NCBI GenBank assembly: GCA_003508835.1
Contig: PUFA01000014.1
Location: forward strand, 1,054,001 to 1,118,000
Length of the DNA stretch: 64,000 nucleotides
Direction of reading: 5' to 3'
DNA from: Eonycteris spelaea
Lineage: Eukaryota; Chordata; Mammalia; Chiroptera; Pteropodidae
In this document: positions 11,585 through 24,010 of the stretch, in pieces
Layout: every line of letters begins with the position of its first letter
Numbering within the stretch: position 1 is the stretch's first letter
Position numbers and translations under genes: made by a program
Notes under the pieces: generated by a model
What the model was told of the DNA's origin: nothing
Databases searched by the model: none
What the model saw: only the letters and a program-made list of their open reading frames with translations

Positions 11585-11715
11585 CATTTTGGAGCCAGAC
11601 AGACCGGGGTTTTAACTCCGGCTCCCTCACATACTAAGGAGATGACTTAAGGCCACTTCCTAGGACTCTCAGAGCCTCGGTTTCCCCCTCTGTAAACTGG
11701 AAATCATTATGTCAG
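11585..11715 (+). mobile_element. MIR SINE (sense)
   Basis: The order 'ggagccagacagac', 'ggggttttaactccggctcc', 'agatgacttaaggccacttcc', 'agcctcggtttccccctctgtaaactgg' is the MIR core from the tRNA-related part to the core domain. Confidence 0.85.
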
Positions 11716-11864
11716 CTCGCAGCATGGACGCGTCTAAACTCCCTGATCCTGTTGATCGTTGTATAAGGGTCTGAAAGTCGCAGCACACAGGATCTCGTTT
11801 TAGGCAACAACCTTCTCGTCTGTTTGGCCTTCCTTACCTTTCTCGTACTTTCCACACTTTCATT

Positions 11865-12100
11865 GTTTTTTTTTTTTTTTTTCTCACTGAGTCACGTTTT
11901 ATTGTAGCTCCATCAGATCCAGGTGGGGAAGGGAGGATGCGCGGATAAACAAAGAGAAATGAAATGCCGGTAGGTTCTCAGCCCCTGTGACAGCATGCAG
12001 AGCGGGTAGCACGCAGGGCTGTGTGTCACCAGTGGGATATGCGTCTTTGGGGATGGTCAAGCCCAGGACGAAAGCTCTCATAGCAAAACTTCCGGCAGAA
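11865..12100 (-). other. Candidate retrocopy or transcript 3' end: poly(T) plus reversed AATAAA
   Basis: An 18-base T run at 11865-11882 is followed 15 bases later by TTTATT (11898-11903). On the minus strand this reads AATAAA, 15 bases, then poly(A), the classic spacing of a polyadenylated RNA end copied into DNA. The body would extend rightward into the GC-rich block. I cannot identify the parent RNA, and I did not find a matching target-site duplication at a right-hand end. An open frame on this strand stops with a TAA inside the AATAAA itself, which speaks against that frame being the coding sequence. Confidence 0.45.
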
Positions 12101-15000
12101 TCGGAAGCACAGCGTCGACGTGGACATGTGGGTGAGAGGTGGAGCCAGGCGAGGCATCGGCCCTCTCCAGGGCCTCTGAGATTGGACCAGAAGTGGGGAC
12201 GTCTGCCCCACTCTGCACTCAGGCCAGCCCTGCCAATACGTGCCACGGTCACTATGAGGGTCTCTGTCTGAACGCAAAGGGCCCCGGGCCAGCAGGGCAC
12301 GAGGGGCCGCGGAGTCCCGAACACTGCCTCTGGCTCCCGGGCACCCCCGTACCTGAGCTGCACTCCGTAGTGCCTGCCCGCCACCTGCCGCCCGGGGCTG
12401 GGTGCCGCCTTCTGGGGCTGGGCGGGGGGCGAGTACCAGGGCCGCAGCAGGAGCGGAGGGTGAACGGGGTCAGCAGACCCAGCAGCGTCGAAGACAAGTA
12501 CCTTCAGGGAACCGTAAGGCTCAGATACCAAAGAGGTCGTTGGCCTCAAGGCGGATGGGGACCCTAGAACACCGGGAAGTGGGAGGTGGGGTCTGGACTC
12601 GCTGGGCACCACAACCGCCCATGTGACAGCACCTGGGTGCTGGTGTTCTCCCTGTGGGCCGTGGGGGGCCGTGGGGGTGCAGCCTGGCCTGCGCTGAGTG
12701 AGGCCAAGAGCCTCAGAGGACGCAGACTCTTTCTGAGCGGTCGCCGCTCCTGGCGTCGGCCCCACGAGAGTGTGGCCCATCGAGAGGGTCCTGGCCCTGG
12801 AGCTGAGGGTGAGCGGAACTAATAAGTACAAAGCAAGGAGGAGAGAACATTCTAGAATCCAAGGATCGGAGGAGCATATTGTGCCTCGGGCCAGGCATCC
12901 AGCATGGAATCCCTTACGGACCAAAGCGGGCGACCCCCCAAATCCAACCCCCGACGTGACAGGGTCCCGAGGCGGGCCCCCGGGAGGCCAGGAGGGCGGG
13001 TTTGGCTCACGAGGATGGAAGCCTCGTGCCGGGGTCGCGCCCGTCTGAGAAGAGGGCGAGAGAAAGAGCCTCTGTCCGTCTCTCACACGCGCCCCTGAGC
13101 ACGTGGCCAGCCAGGGGAGCGACCCCCCAGAACCTAGCCCTGCTGACACCTTGATGTCGGCCCCCAGCCTTCGGGCGTGAGAAGTAACGTCTGACGAGCA
13201 CGCCGCCCGGGCTGCGGGGTTTTCCGATAGCAGCCGAGGGACCATGGCAGGGTCCGAGGCAAAGAGTCAGCGCAAAGGAACAGGCCGGATCCGGCTGGCG
13301 GCTCAAGCAGGATCCGGCTGGCGGCGTGGCCGGCTCCACGTGACTCGGGGAGAAGGACGTGCTCCGTGCTCCCTCCCCGGGTGGGGGGAGCTGCAAGAGC
13401 AGGACAGAGACGCCTTTCGAGGGGCCAAGTAGCAAAACAAATGTTCGCAACAGGACAGCAGGGAGGGGACTGGTCGCCGCCCCCTGGGAGGGACGCCCGG
13501 GCGAGGAGGCGACCCCCAGCTCACAGAGGTCTGGGCAGACGGAGTCACGAGCCAGGACCAGGGATGCGGGTGCAGAGGGGAGACAGGCCCCCTCTCCTGC
13601 CATGAGAGCCCGGCAGGTGCGGACTCCTCGCCGTCCGTGTGCCCAGGGAGCGCCATTCTGTTTCCTCGTCTGGCATTCACCTGACCTTCTGGGCGAAGCC
13701 CACCCCGAGGGGCAGCGTGGGGAGCTGCAGAGTGCGGGCCGGGCCTGGCGGGAGTCTCGGCACGCTCCGTCGTCGGGGGAACGGGACCTCAGGCCGGGGA
13801 CGGAGGCGGAGGGCGTCGGGCAGGCCACCGCCCGGCCCACGCAGTGTCCGGAGGGCGCCAGGCGCCCACGTCCGTCACCGTCTCTGCTGTTGGGGCTCCG
13901 GTCGTGAGACTTCTTCCCCTGGGGCTTTCCCTCCGCCGACCCGACTGTCCCCCATCGTCTCACGGCACCGGAAGGCAGCCTCTCCCTGCCTGACCGTGGG
14001 GCCAGCTCGCGGCCCCAGGAAGCACTGGTAGAGAGGGAAGGGGCACACAGGCGAGTCCCCGAGGACATGCGGCGAAGGGTGGCGGGACGCGGGCAGGAGG
14101 GCCCGGCAGCAGCTGGACGCGCAGCCTCGCGGCGAGAGGGGAGAAGGCAGGGCCGGCGGGAAGGGCCTCGGCGCCCAGGGGGCTCTGACAAGCTCCCAGC
14201 CGGCCGGCAGGGGTCCGCCCCGTGCTCCGCCCGTGGCCGCGGACAGCCGAGAAGGGGCGATCTCAGCCTTCCTGCGGGGTGGGGGGGAGGCCCACGGCCA
14301 AAGGGCTGAGTGGCCGGGGCCCACGACTGCCACCGGTGAGTGTCAGAGTGATAGTAGTGCGTGTCCTAAAGTGAGCTCTCGACGGCGGGTCTGGGGTCAC
14401 AGGGCCAAAGTGGCACGTGCTTTTCAGCGCTAAGGGTCCTGTGTCTCTTCACTGAGTGTGTCGGGCAGGTTGTGTGGTCAGCGAACAATCCCAACCCGCT
14501 CCCCGGCTCACCGAATGGCATCGATTCCTGGCTGGGGAAGAGTCGGGTTGGGTTCAGGGGCTCCTCGGGGCTCAGGGGTCCGGGCTGTTGTGCCTGAGAC
14601 CGCTCGTTCTCGGTCCCCGCCCCAGGGGCGGCCATGACGTAAGGGAGCACACAGCGGTGTCCCCTGCGAGGAAGGGGCTCAAACCACTGCCCCTCACGTT
14701 CTCGTTTCCAGAACTAGTCACATAAGTAGGACGGAAATGTGGGAGCAAGGTGCGCCCCTGCCCTCAGGAGGGGGTGAGCTGCTCACAGCCTGGGACCCCG
14801 CCTCAGACTCAGGCAACTGCAAGACCCAGTTGGTCCCCAAGGCGACCTCATGGCCTCAAACGGGAGCCGTGAGGAACTCTGACCCTGCGCGCTGTGATCG
14901 ATCCAGCTATTCTAGAAAACACACCGACTTTCTAGAAACGCCTGTGTTGCCGTCGCTAGGAGCCTGAAATAAAGATGCTTCAGGGAGAACACGGTGTGCT
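12101..15000. other. Strongly GC- and CpG-rich block, unassigned
   Basis: The DNA is GC-rich, with CpG dinucleotides abundant from about 12900 to 14330. Long open frames run on the minus strand (to 13245, and 13007-14191) and shorter ones on the plus strand. They overlap heavily, are rich in R, P, G, S and A, and match nothing I know, so I treat them as products of composition. An AATAAA on the plus strand near 14957, followed by GT-rich text, could be a poly(A) signal, but no gene upstream of it is recognised. Confidence 0.4.
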
Positions 15001-15340
15001 TTAAAACGATGCGTGCTCAGTATTTTCAAAAAAATTTTTTCATCCTCACTGCTTATTATGCAAAAATATTTTCATAAAACTTGCCCTGCTTCTAATTTCG
15101 AGAAGCTAATTGGTATGTACATCGTCAAGACACTTCTTAGAAGAGCCACTGAGGCCGGTGACGCGTCGCGGAGGAAGCATTCTACATCAGGGGAACGGAC
15201 CACACGCCTCATATTGAAAACAAACAAACAAACAAACAACAAAAACCCCAAAAAAACAACAAAAAAAACCCTCCTAAGTATATTTCCTTCCATTTACATT
15301 TTCATTCCGGTCCCCAGAGGAAAGAGCTGTGAGAACTAAG
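15001..15340. other. AT-rich unassigned stretch with A-rich tract
   Basis: The text is AT-rich up to about 15120, then an A-rich tract of AAAC-type units follows at 15220-15270. This may be the tail of an unrecognised element. Confidence 0.45.
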
Positions 15341-16804
15341 AGTGAGGGGGAGCGGCCCGTGCAGCGCGGCTGTGAGCGCCCCACACCCCACCCCCAGTTG
15401 GAAGGGCCCCGGCCGGTGGGGTGTCCCCCTCCCCGGGCCCCGCCATGGGCAGCGCCCCGCGGCCCAGCCTTCCCGAGCGCTTTACAAGCTGCCGTCAGGA
15501 ATTTAGTGCCTTCAGGCTGACTTCGACGCCTCTCTTTCATGTTTTATGCTTTTTCCAGGTTTGTAGTCATGACACAGCTGCAGAAAGTGGCCACAAATCA
15601 GGCGGATGACAGCGGGCCGGGGGCGGGAGGTGGCCGCCAGCCTCTGCGGCTCTCAGAGCAGCTCAGAGCAGCGAGACGCTGATTAAAGCCCAGGTAAGGC
15701 CGCGGCCTGGGGAGGGTCACGCTCTGTTTTCCGGGCTGATGGTTTACTGTGCAGAAAAGGAAGTCGCTTCGCGTCTGGGTGTGGCTGGCGGCGGGGCCTG
15801 CAGCCAGCCTGGCTCTGTGACGCCTCCGTCCCCGCACGGTCCCTGGCCGGGGACGCAGCTCTCTCCCCAAGGACGCCGGGTGTCAGCAAAACACATCCGT
15901 CACTGCTGAGCGAGAACAGCCCTTCATTTCCACTGGAATGTTGGGAGAAACCTCACCCTTCAAGAATTGAAATGTTCTCCTCTCGGTGTGTCCCTCGAGT
16001 GTGCCTGGAATCCTTTGTCCAAAGAACCTGGGTCTGGACACAACCCCACAGGCCCGGGACCACGCACGGGGCTCCCGTGGGCGCCCGGGCCCGAGGCTCC
16101 ATGGGGCTGCAGGCAGTAGAGGGCGGCCAGGCGGCCAGGCCACGCAGGTCTCTGGAGGAGCGGGGACACTCAACGGGGTCTCAGTGTCCAGCAGGGCGGT
16201 GCCGAAAGCGAGGGCACCGCACAGAAACAGGGCGCCACCTGCAGGGCGGGCCGCGTGTCCACGAGCACTCGTAAAACCTGGGCCGTAAGGGCAGCGTATC
16301 TGCTGCTGCAGGGAGGAAAACGTGGAGGCGGGAAGAGCGAGCGCCCACTCGGGCGTCCAGGGTCCGGAACGCTGCCCAGGACGGGCCATTCCCGGCGAGG
16401 CTTGTCGGCCGGTGGACGCGGGGCAGAGCGAAGAGTCAGGGAGAACAGCTTTTGGGGGCAGGGGGTGGATTTGCGAAGCGCCAGGGCCCCGGAAGGCCTC
16501 CCCCGCGGGGAGTTCCTCTCCTCTTTCTCTCCCTTTGCCTCCCTTCCCAGCTGCAGCCCACGGAAGGGTGTGAGGCAGGAGAGGACGAGGCGGGGATGTC
16601 CCCTGCTCCTCCCTTCCCATCCGATCACGCACACGGCGCAGCTCGGGCACCTGGGCACACAGGTGCGTCGCTTCCTTGCGCTGCCGGAACCGAAGCGGCA
16701 GACCCAGTGGCGAAAGCAACTCAAACGCACCCTCCAGACCTGGCAGTTGAAGACTAAAGTTCCAGGCGTCGGGCGCCCGCATTCCTTCTGAAGCTTCCAA
16801 CACA
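15341..16804. other. GC-rich unassigned stretch
   Basis: CpG-rich parts lie at 15400-15480 and 16040-16560. A 337-codon minus-strand frame crosses this stretch, but it starts inside L1 3' UTR sequence at 16805-16896, so it is rejected as a gene. Confidence 0.45.
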
Positions 16805-18160
16805 CGAAAGCATGTTTTTAGAAAAGTACGCATGTCATGCAAAAGTGTGGGAAACGTACTAACGTCTACATACTGATGCTGAAAATCTATACCCACGAGC
16901 CCATCATCACACTGAAGAAGCAGAAACGTCAGTACATCCGAATCACGCTTCCCGTAATTCTCCCTCTGGCGTAAACCCGGCAGTAACTACTAGCCTCTAC
17001 TTTGTGTTACTCGCCCTATTTTTCCATATAGATTTATAGCACAAAATTAAAGAATAAAGGTAACAATAGGGCAAAATTGTTCCAGGCCGTGGCCTTCATA
17101 CGAAGGGATCATACCATGGGGGTGACGGACTCTTTGATTTGTTCTGACGATGATCACAGTCTCTCAAGTCATCGACTTCGAGGCATGTAGGAAGCTGATT
17201 AAACTGTCACTCCGTGTTACATTTTTATAACACGAACGTCCGCGACGTCCGTATCTATTCTGAATATGCGGGACATGTGAGAAGCTGTTTCTCAGTTTTT
17301 TGCCGTGAAGAACCAGGCCTTGCGTGTGCTTTTACACGCGATGGTTTCCACGAGCCAAGGTTCCCCGAGGGTGTTCACGGAGCAGAGGAACTTCTGGATC
17401 TCGGTTATGGACACGTTCAGCTTTGCGGGGAGAGAGAACTAATTATGCTTCCCGCGGCTGCCTATCTCACCCACACTTAATATCGTCACTCTGTAATTTC
17501 CCTCCGATCTCTCGGGTGTTAAATAGTAACACATTTAGGATTTTAATTAGCATTTTTGCGATATTACTAATAAGGTTGGGTGCCTTTTCAGACATTTTTC
17601 ATAATTCGTGTTTACTTTTTATGCAAAATGCCTACTTTCTGGTGTTTTGTCATTTTCTTTCCACTTCAGAGAAATTCATTTCGATAGTAAGCCTTTCTGG
17701 TTATATATATTACAATCATTTTCTCCCAAGATATAGCTTGTCTTTCATGTGTTTTGATTAACAAAATTTCCTAATTTTAATTTAGTGAAATACATTTTTA
17801 TTTTCTTTATGGTTTAATATCATAAAGATATTCTAAATGTTACAACATTTTTTGCCTTTCACATTGAAGGTTTTTAATTAATCTGGAATTGAGTTATATA
17901 TGTGGTATAAGGTAGAATATAATCTTAGTGATTTTTGATGTAAATTACCAATTATCCCAGCACTATTTGTTGAATGCATCATAATTCACCCCCCCCTTCA
18001 TCAACATCAGCTCTATTAAATATCACTGTATATATGAAAGAGTTTATTTTGGGGGGCATGCTACCTTGTTTTCATTAATCTATATGTCAGTATTTATATT
18101 AATTAATGAAACGATATCATTTTATAATAAATCTCAATACTTAGGGTGGCGAGCAAAGCA
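16805..18160 (-). mobile_element. Old L1 LINE, 3' UTR and C-terminal ORF2 part (antisense)
   Basis: The plus strand reads as reversed L1. The 3' UTR text comes first ('tatacccacgagcccatcatcac', 'gcagtaactactagcctct', 'ccatatagatttatag'). ORF2 landmarks follow in reverse order, such as 'attagcatttttgcgatattactaat', 'cattttctcccaagatatagcttgtctttcatg', 'ttaatctggaattgagtt' and 'ccaattatcccagcactatttgttgaat'. The copy is ancient and broken by many indels. It ends near 18160. Confidence 0.85.
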
Positions 18161-18229
18161 ATCTCTTTTCTTCTAGCTATTTCTTTTCAGGAGGAATGAA
18201 TGTAGTAAGTTCCACCATGAACAATCTTT

Positions 18230-18400
18230 TAGGTAGCGCCAAAAAACAGAAAAAGTCAGAGTCAGAAAGACACAGGTTTGAATTCGAGCCCTTCCACTTA
18301 CCAGATAAATAATGTTGAAATTTTGAATTAAATCCTGGGAGTTTAGTGCTTCTTTCTGTGTGTAAGGTGAAGGGATTATGGCCCTTAATTCAGGATTAAA
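18230..18400 (+). mobile_element. MIR SINE (sense)
   Basis: 'agtcagaaagacacaggtttgaattcgagccc', 'ccacttaccagataaataatg', then 'ctgtgtgtaaggtgaagggattatgg' follow the MIR order. Confidence 0.7.
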
Positions 18401-18825
18401 ACTGCAGAACTTCTGGAGCAGCATCTGTCACGTATAGAGGGCTCACAACGTGACAGTTTCCCTGTCACCTCTGTGTTAATGTTGCATTTTTCTGCACACC
18501 ACTGATACATAGTATCATCACGTCATTGTGCACATAAACACAATAAATAAAGGAGGGTCTCCTTGGGCCGTTCCGCGGCACGAGCCGCTAAGCAATCGCT
18601 CTCTATCCTTTTCTTAACCTCTGCTGCGTAACCACATCAGTGCTGTGCGTCAAACACTTTTTTTGAAATAAACATGGAGCTGATCTCATAGGAAGGGTTT
18701 CGTTAATTAAATGCATACGCACTCTGTGCTTTTCAGCATGACCACGTCTTCGTGCAATTCCTCTATGAATTGTTCAGAAAAGCAAAATCCTTTCAGGTCA
18801 CAGTCTAATGGAAAGGCTCCGGGCA
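18401..18825. other. Unassigned stretch
   Basis: AT-rich and single-copy in appearance. It holds 'acaataaataaagg' near 18540, a possible poly(A) signal without a recognised transcript. Confidence 0.45.
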
Positions 18826-19090
18826 CGTCCTCGTCGTGAGTGCCGCCGTCACAGAGCTCTGCCGGGGGCGGACGCGTCTCGCTGGCTCGAAGGGGGCAGG
18901 GCTCTTCCCACCAGGTCCTCGTTGCGAAACACAGCAGCAGCCCCTTCGGAGATGGGAGCGGGCGGCGCGAGCCCGTGAAGGGAGCCGCCAGCCGCGGGGG
19001 ACCTCAGCCCTCCACTGGGCTCTCCACTCCCGCGGCCCGCGGGCCACGGAGGGAACCCGCCCGCGCCGAGTCACACTCTGTGTGTGTCGG
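18826..19090. promoter_or_regulatory. Small CpG-rich block
   Basis: CG dinucleotides are dense across this short block, including 'gggggcggacgcgtctcg' and 'gcgggcggcgcgagcccg'. No TATA element or exon is recognised next to it. It may be an orphan CpG island. Confidence 0.3.
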
Positions 19091-19214
19091 GACAGTGTGA
19101 GAAGCTCGACACGTGGCTTCCGTCTCGACTTCAGACCTGCAACGCGCAGTCACTCTCATCCCGGGGGGATCTGGAGTGCGGATGGGAGAGGCCAAGCTGT
19201 CCAGCCCCGTAGCT

Positions 19215-19590
19215 CATTTGTTCATTTCTCTAGGGCCCCCGCGACACACCATCACGCTCTGGGCAGCTGAAAGCAATAGGGATGTATTCTGTCCCAGTTC
19301 CGCAGGCCAGAGTCTGACATCGAGGAGTCATTGCTCCGCCGAAACCAGCAGAGAGGGCTTCTCCCTGCCTCTTCCCAGCTTCCCGGGGCTTCGACCCTTG
19401 GACTGGAGACGCACACATCACTCTGCTCTCCCTCCACGGTCACGGGGCATCGTGCCCACGTGTCTGTGCGTTGACATTTTCCTCTACTCGTAAGGATATT
19501 GGTCATCGGGTTGGCGCCCTCTCCAGCTGAGCATGAGCTCATGTTAATTCAAAGTGGTTGCATCTGAATTCCCAGGTAGTTATTTGGCGA
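19215..19590 (-). mobile_element. MLT1-type MaLR LTR (antisense)
   Basis: 'gatgtattctgtcccagttccgcaggccagagtctgacatcgagg', 'cttctccctgcctcttcccagcttcc', 'catcactctgctctccctcc', 'cgtgtctgtgcg' and 'cctctactcgtaaggata' follow the reverse order of an MLT1 LTR, with later parts near 19530-19590 more diverged. Confidence 0.65.
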
Positions 19591-20180
19591 GAGGGCTTGA
19601 ACTGCCCTTTGGGCAAACACAAATAAACCCACACCATTTAGCGAATGGTGGTATTTTCCGGTGTCTGTGTGAATCAGATGGTTCCAGAGATTTTTTTACA
19701 GTGAACTATGAGATAACGTGCATTTGTTTTCCCGTTTCATTGAGAAGCAGGAAGGAGGGAGGAAGTAACCTTCCCATATAGCCAACCATTCCAAAAGTGA
19801 CTAAGGTCAGGATAATCTCATGTCAGTTTGAAGAAGTCCAAAAGCCAGCACTACAATACTATCTTGGAGAAAGCTGTATAAAGGAGTAGCTGTTGATGGA
19901 CACACTTAAGTATTTTAGTCAACAGCAAGCTTCGTAGGGGCTCAACGATGTGCTGTAAACTCTCTCCGCGAAGTTAATATGATGCTAACAATAATCGATT
20001 AGCTTTTAGAACGCAAACGTATATTATCGTACTCTGCCCTGTGCTGAAGACACCGTAGCAGAGTTACAGGTGCATTTGGAGCATGCACACTGTAGAATAT
20101 GGATTACGCTGTCATGACAAATAGACGCACACATACGTTATCTCAAACACAATGCAAATGTATCTCTATCACAAACGAGC
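19591..20180. other. Unassigned stretch
   Basis: AT-moderate DNA with no recognised repeat or gene. Confidence 0.45.
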
Positions 20181-20563
20181 CACACGTCCTGGAATACGTA
20201 TCTGTGTCCCCCTCCTCCAAAGTCCCGTGCTGAAACCCTCTCCATCCATACGGTGGCATCTGGAGGTGGGTCCTTTGGGAGGTGCTTAGATTTAGATGAG
20301 GCCAAGAGTGTGGCGCTGCCAATATGGGGTGGGTGTAAGAAGAGGAAGAGGCCACCAGAGCTCACTCGCTCTCCACCGTGTGAGAGACACAGCGGGAAGC
20401 CTGCTGTCTTCCACCCAGGAGGAGAGCCCTCGCTAAGCACCGAGTCCTCCCAGACCTTGGTCTTGGACTCTCCGGACTCCAGCACCATTAGGAAAGGAAC
20501 TTTTTGTTGCTCCAGGCCCCAGTCCCTGGTGTGTTTCCTGTGGCAGCCCGAGCCCGCTAAGAC
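20181..20563 (+). mobile_element. MaLR-type LTR (sense)
   Basis: The order of landmarks is that of a sense MaLR LTR: 'tgtgtccccctcctccaaag', 'gctgaaaccc', 'ggtggcatctggaggtgggtcctttgggaggtg', 'gatttagatgaggcc', a central 'accgtgtgagagacacagcggg', 'ccttggtcttggactctccggactccagcacc', and a closing 'gtggcagcccgagcccgctaagaca'. It is solitary and without internal sequence. Confidence 0.88.
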
Positions 20564-21390
20564 ACGGAGCCAAGAAGAAGCCAGCGGGCAACTCAGCTCT
20601 CCGGGGAGGCCCAGGGACTCAGGGTCCGTTTCTTGCACACGTGGGTTAGTTCAAGAGAGTCGACACCACTTCTTCGTGATCGAAGCTGAGCTCCCTTCAT
20701 ATTCCCCATGATCTGCTACGTCCTTGGTCCCTCTAGCGAAGCAGCCCCTCACGTTTCCGCAGAGGACCGATCACCCAGCTCCGGATCATTTCCAAGCTCG
20801 GAGCCAGAGGATGAAGTGTGCGCCGTGGAACGTGGGGGAGGCAGCAGTGTGGGCACCATCTGTGTCTCTTTCCGAAAGACGACAAGTTCTTGTTCTTTCT
20901 CTGCCGGAGCATGGACGAGGTGTTGGTGAGTCAGCTTCGGCCGTGCAAACGGCAGCACTTTGATGATATGTTGAGATCAATGAAGTGTGGTGGGGACAGT
21001 AGGGTGTCATCTTTCAGGAAAAAAAAAAAAAAAGGCAACAGGAACTCGACTGCCATATGCTCTTCAGAAAGGAATGTTACATTCGAACCCATCTCAAAGT
21101 CAGGTCACCAACGAGCTTCCTGGTTGGCCACCTCCTTTGTGTGATCTCCTTACACGGCGCTCCGGGCTGGCTTTCTCTGTCAAACAAACTGAAAAAGAAT
21201 AATAAATCAATTGATAAGTGAATAATGTGGATTTTATGACCTCTTCTATCGTCCTTCTACAAAGTGGTCATAAAAATTGAACATTCAACTCAAAATTCAA
21301 ATAAACCAATGTGGTTAATTAAAAAAAAACCTCTTCTTTCCTAAATTATTATGAAAAATAATTCTTATTTATGGAAAAAAAATTTTAAGA
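20564..21390. other. Unassigned stretch
   Basis: No family was recognised. A 14-base A run lies at 21019-21032, and AT-rich text follows at 21200-21380. Confidence 0.45.
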
Positions 21391-21449
21391 GACTCACACA
21401 CACATACACAAAGAGAGAGGGAGAGAGACAGAGAGAGAGAGAAGAGAGT

Positions 21450-21481
<32 letters not shown>

Positions 21482-21506
21482 GAAAGGGGGGAGGGAGAAA
21501 GAGAAA
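21391..21506. repeat. Compound purine-rich microsatellite (CA, GA, GACA)
   Basis: A short CA run is followed by GA-rich units and then GACA units, finishing in GGGAGG-rich text. Reading it in a minus-strand frame gives low-complexity L/S-rich protein, which is not a gene. Confidence 0.9.
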
Positions 21507-23847
21507 CCTTAGCTGAATACATAGAAACACTGCCCACGGCCAGGCAAAGAGCTCACAGTGAATATTTCGCTTCTCCTTGTCTCCCCAGAATGGGGAAACC
21601 GTTCTGGAAAAGCCACACTTCCATTTTCCCTGCAGGACAGAAGACCGGTTATTCATATTAGTGTATCCACCGATGGTTCGTGTTTGCAAAGACAGCTTCA
21701 TGCCCCGGATGCATGTGGTCCTGTGGACTCTTCTTAGCACACAGCTAGGAACTGCTGCCGTCCCCAGCTAATAACCACCCGAACCAAACGGGTCCCAGGA
21801 GTTTCCTCTGACATTGCTCGGAAGTCGGCAGTGAGAATCCTCTGAACTTCCTTGGATGAGAAAGGTGTGAGTTGGCACCTGATGATGACAATAGAGACGC
21901 AGCCAGAAGTCGCCTCCCTACCACTCACCCCAATTCCCCACACTCAGGTAAAACAAAGCTCTAGATGGATAGTCCCAGTCGATTTGAGGATATCCACGGT
22001 CCTAGTCACTGAGAATTTCTGCTGCCCAGACAAATCGTGAAAAGACTTTCAGGAATGAGCTTCCAGTGAAAAACAGGAGTAATGAATAGGACAAGAGGCA
22101 TCCAAATGTGGCAATTAATGAAATTCTACATTCCTGGTTTGCATTACAATAGTTATTCTGCAGACATTTATGTCCCCATTCACAAATAGGCGAGCGAGCT
22201 ACAGCTCTGCTTTAAACGTAGGTCTCCTGTGGTACCTAAGAAATTGATAGTTACCGTTTGAGTTACTGTCACCTCTCAGTTTTGCCAGGAGCTCACAGGG
22301 GCCCTTCTTACGGGGCGTCTGTCACATCGGGGCCATCAGATTCAAGGGGACAGATGACCGACCCCACCTCACAATGGAACAAGTGTCAAAGGATTCGGAG
22401 ACATCTTTTCACATTTTCAGTCACTTTCTGTGAAGACCTTTCAAGAAACTGACCTTCCGTCTTTGCTCATATTTGACTTCAATCATTTGTCTCCCCGCCC
22501 AAGAAAAAAACAATGTGAATACACGTATTAGGAATACACATGGCTCACAGAAATTCCACATCCTTCTTCCAGGACACACAGTATTTTTATAACAACCTCC
22601 AAGAAGCTAAAAATAGGAAACGTCAAAAACAAGCAATTAGCAAATGAGAGGAAAGTTCACAAAATTCTTTTCAGCACCTTTGATTCTGATGGAGATAATC
22701 ACGATGTGACATTTCCCAGGGTGACCTGAGGAAGGTGTCTGGTTTGTGTCTTCCCCACGCCTCGTCTGACCAAGGGGAATTGAAGGACAGTGCACATCTG
22801 AAATGTGGGTGTCTATTTGCCAAATTCTGTCCATGGCAGTAGCTGGAAACTCCAGATCTGCTGGACTCCGGGGGAGCCGTGTCTCCCCCCAAGTCGGCGG
22901 CGCATGCCTGAGGTGGAGACTCTGAGAACGGTCCTCACCACGTCCCGGGCGCTGAGAGGGACAGAATGAGCGGGCGCGCACCTCGCCGGCCAAAGTCCGT
23001 GAGCGTGTGCTTGGCTCTCCAGCGGGCGCTCATTTGACCGACTGTCAAAGCCAGCGTTATTGTGGAACAAGTGCCTCAGTTCCTATCTCTTCGAAATGGC
23101 TCGCGAGAACCCATCGCTGTGGGTCTTCCCTTTCCGAAGAGGGTGAGCACAAGGAAACGGATGTTGAGTGAGACCGCCGTGGGCTCAGCTCCTCGTGTGT
23201 CTGATCGCGTGTGCTCCCAGTCTGCGAGGCACCGGGGCCCACGATGGCTCAGCCACACGCACAGCGTCCTACGGTAGCTAAGAGGCGGGACCAAGCTCCA
23301 GACTGTCACCTGGCTTTGAAACCCGAAACTCCATCTCATCCGACGTAAATTCTTACCACCGAGAGGTCATGCTCATTATCTCCGGCGATATGCAAGAGAA
23401 AGCTGAAAATACTTTTTTCAGAATGACTTTGGTACAGGATGCAGAATCCGCCTCATCTCTATTAATTACACGGCATCAAGAGAGCAGCACCGTGAGATGA
23501 CTGGCTTCTTCCCCCCGGTGCCTCCATGGGACAGAAGCAGCTGCCGCCCCAGCCCCACGTCCGTCCACGAGGACCCCCCGTCACCACACGTCTCGGTGCT
23601 AAGAAGCTGTTTTTTTCTGACGTGTTTTGCACGAAGGTTCTGCAGCTCTATGTGCGGCGAGCTTTGCCAGGCCGAGCACAGTGACAGCACTTAGCGGGGA
23701 GAAGGTGGCACGGCCCTGTCCTCCCAGGGTGTGACCGCTTCCGGGGGAGAGGCGCCTGGGGTGGTCAGCGTCGCTCTCGGGACAGAGCTGGAGCCGAGTC
23801 TTCCCACGGCAACGAGAGTTGGCAGGAAAAAGAATGTACCTTCCGTG
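21507..23847. other. Unassigned stretch
   Basis: I read this stretch on both strands and found no gene or dispersed repeat. It becomes more CpG-rich from about 22900 onward. Open frames are short and without family resemblance. Confidence 0.45.
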
Positions 23848-24010
23848 ACGTGTGCGACGAGGCGTGACGAGGCGTGACGAGGTGTGTGGTGTGGTGCCGT
23901 GTGGTGCTACACGGCTCGTGTGACGCAGTGAGCGGTATGACGTGGTCTGGACACGTGTGGGGTGGCGCGGGTGGCGTGTGGCATGGGGGACATGGGGGAC
24001 AAGGTGTGGC
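23848..24010. repeat. Degenerate GT-rich minisatellite
   Basis: The left part has three 10-bp units of GTGACGAGGC type (23850-23880). The rest is built from variable GTGTGG and GTGGC units ending in a doubled GACATGGGG word (about 23985-24000). Open frames across it are repetitive by-products. Confidence 0.75.

Noticed and set aside
11899..13245. A 448-codon open frame on the minus strand
   Set aside because: It lies in GC-rich DNA where stops are rare, overlaps other open frames, has no domain I recognise, and its stop codon is inside a reversed AATAAA next to a poly(T) tract.
13007..14191. A 394-codon open frame on the minus strand
   Set aside because: It has R/P/S/G-rich composition, overlaps frames of similar length on both strands, and has no family resemblance or exon signals.
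15883..16896. A 337-codon open frame on the minus strand
   Set aside because: Its first residues are encoded by L1 3' UTR sequence (16805-16896), and the rest is composition-driven.
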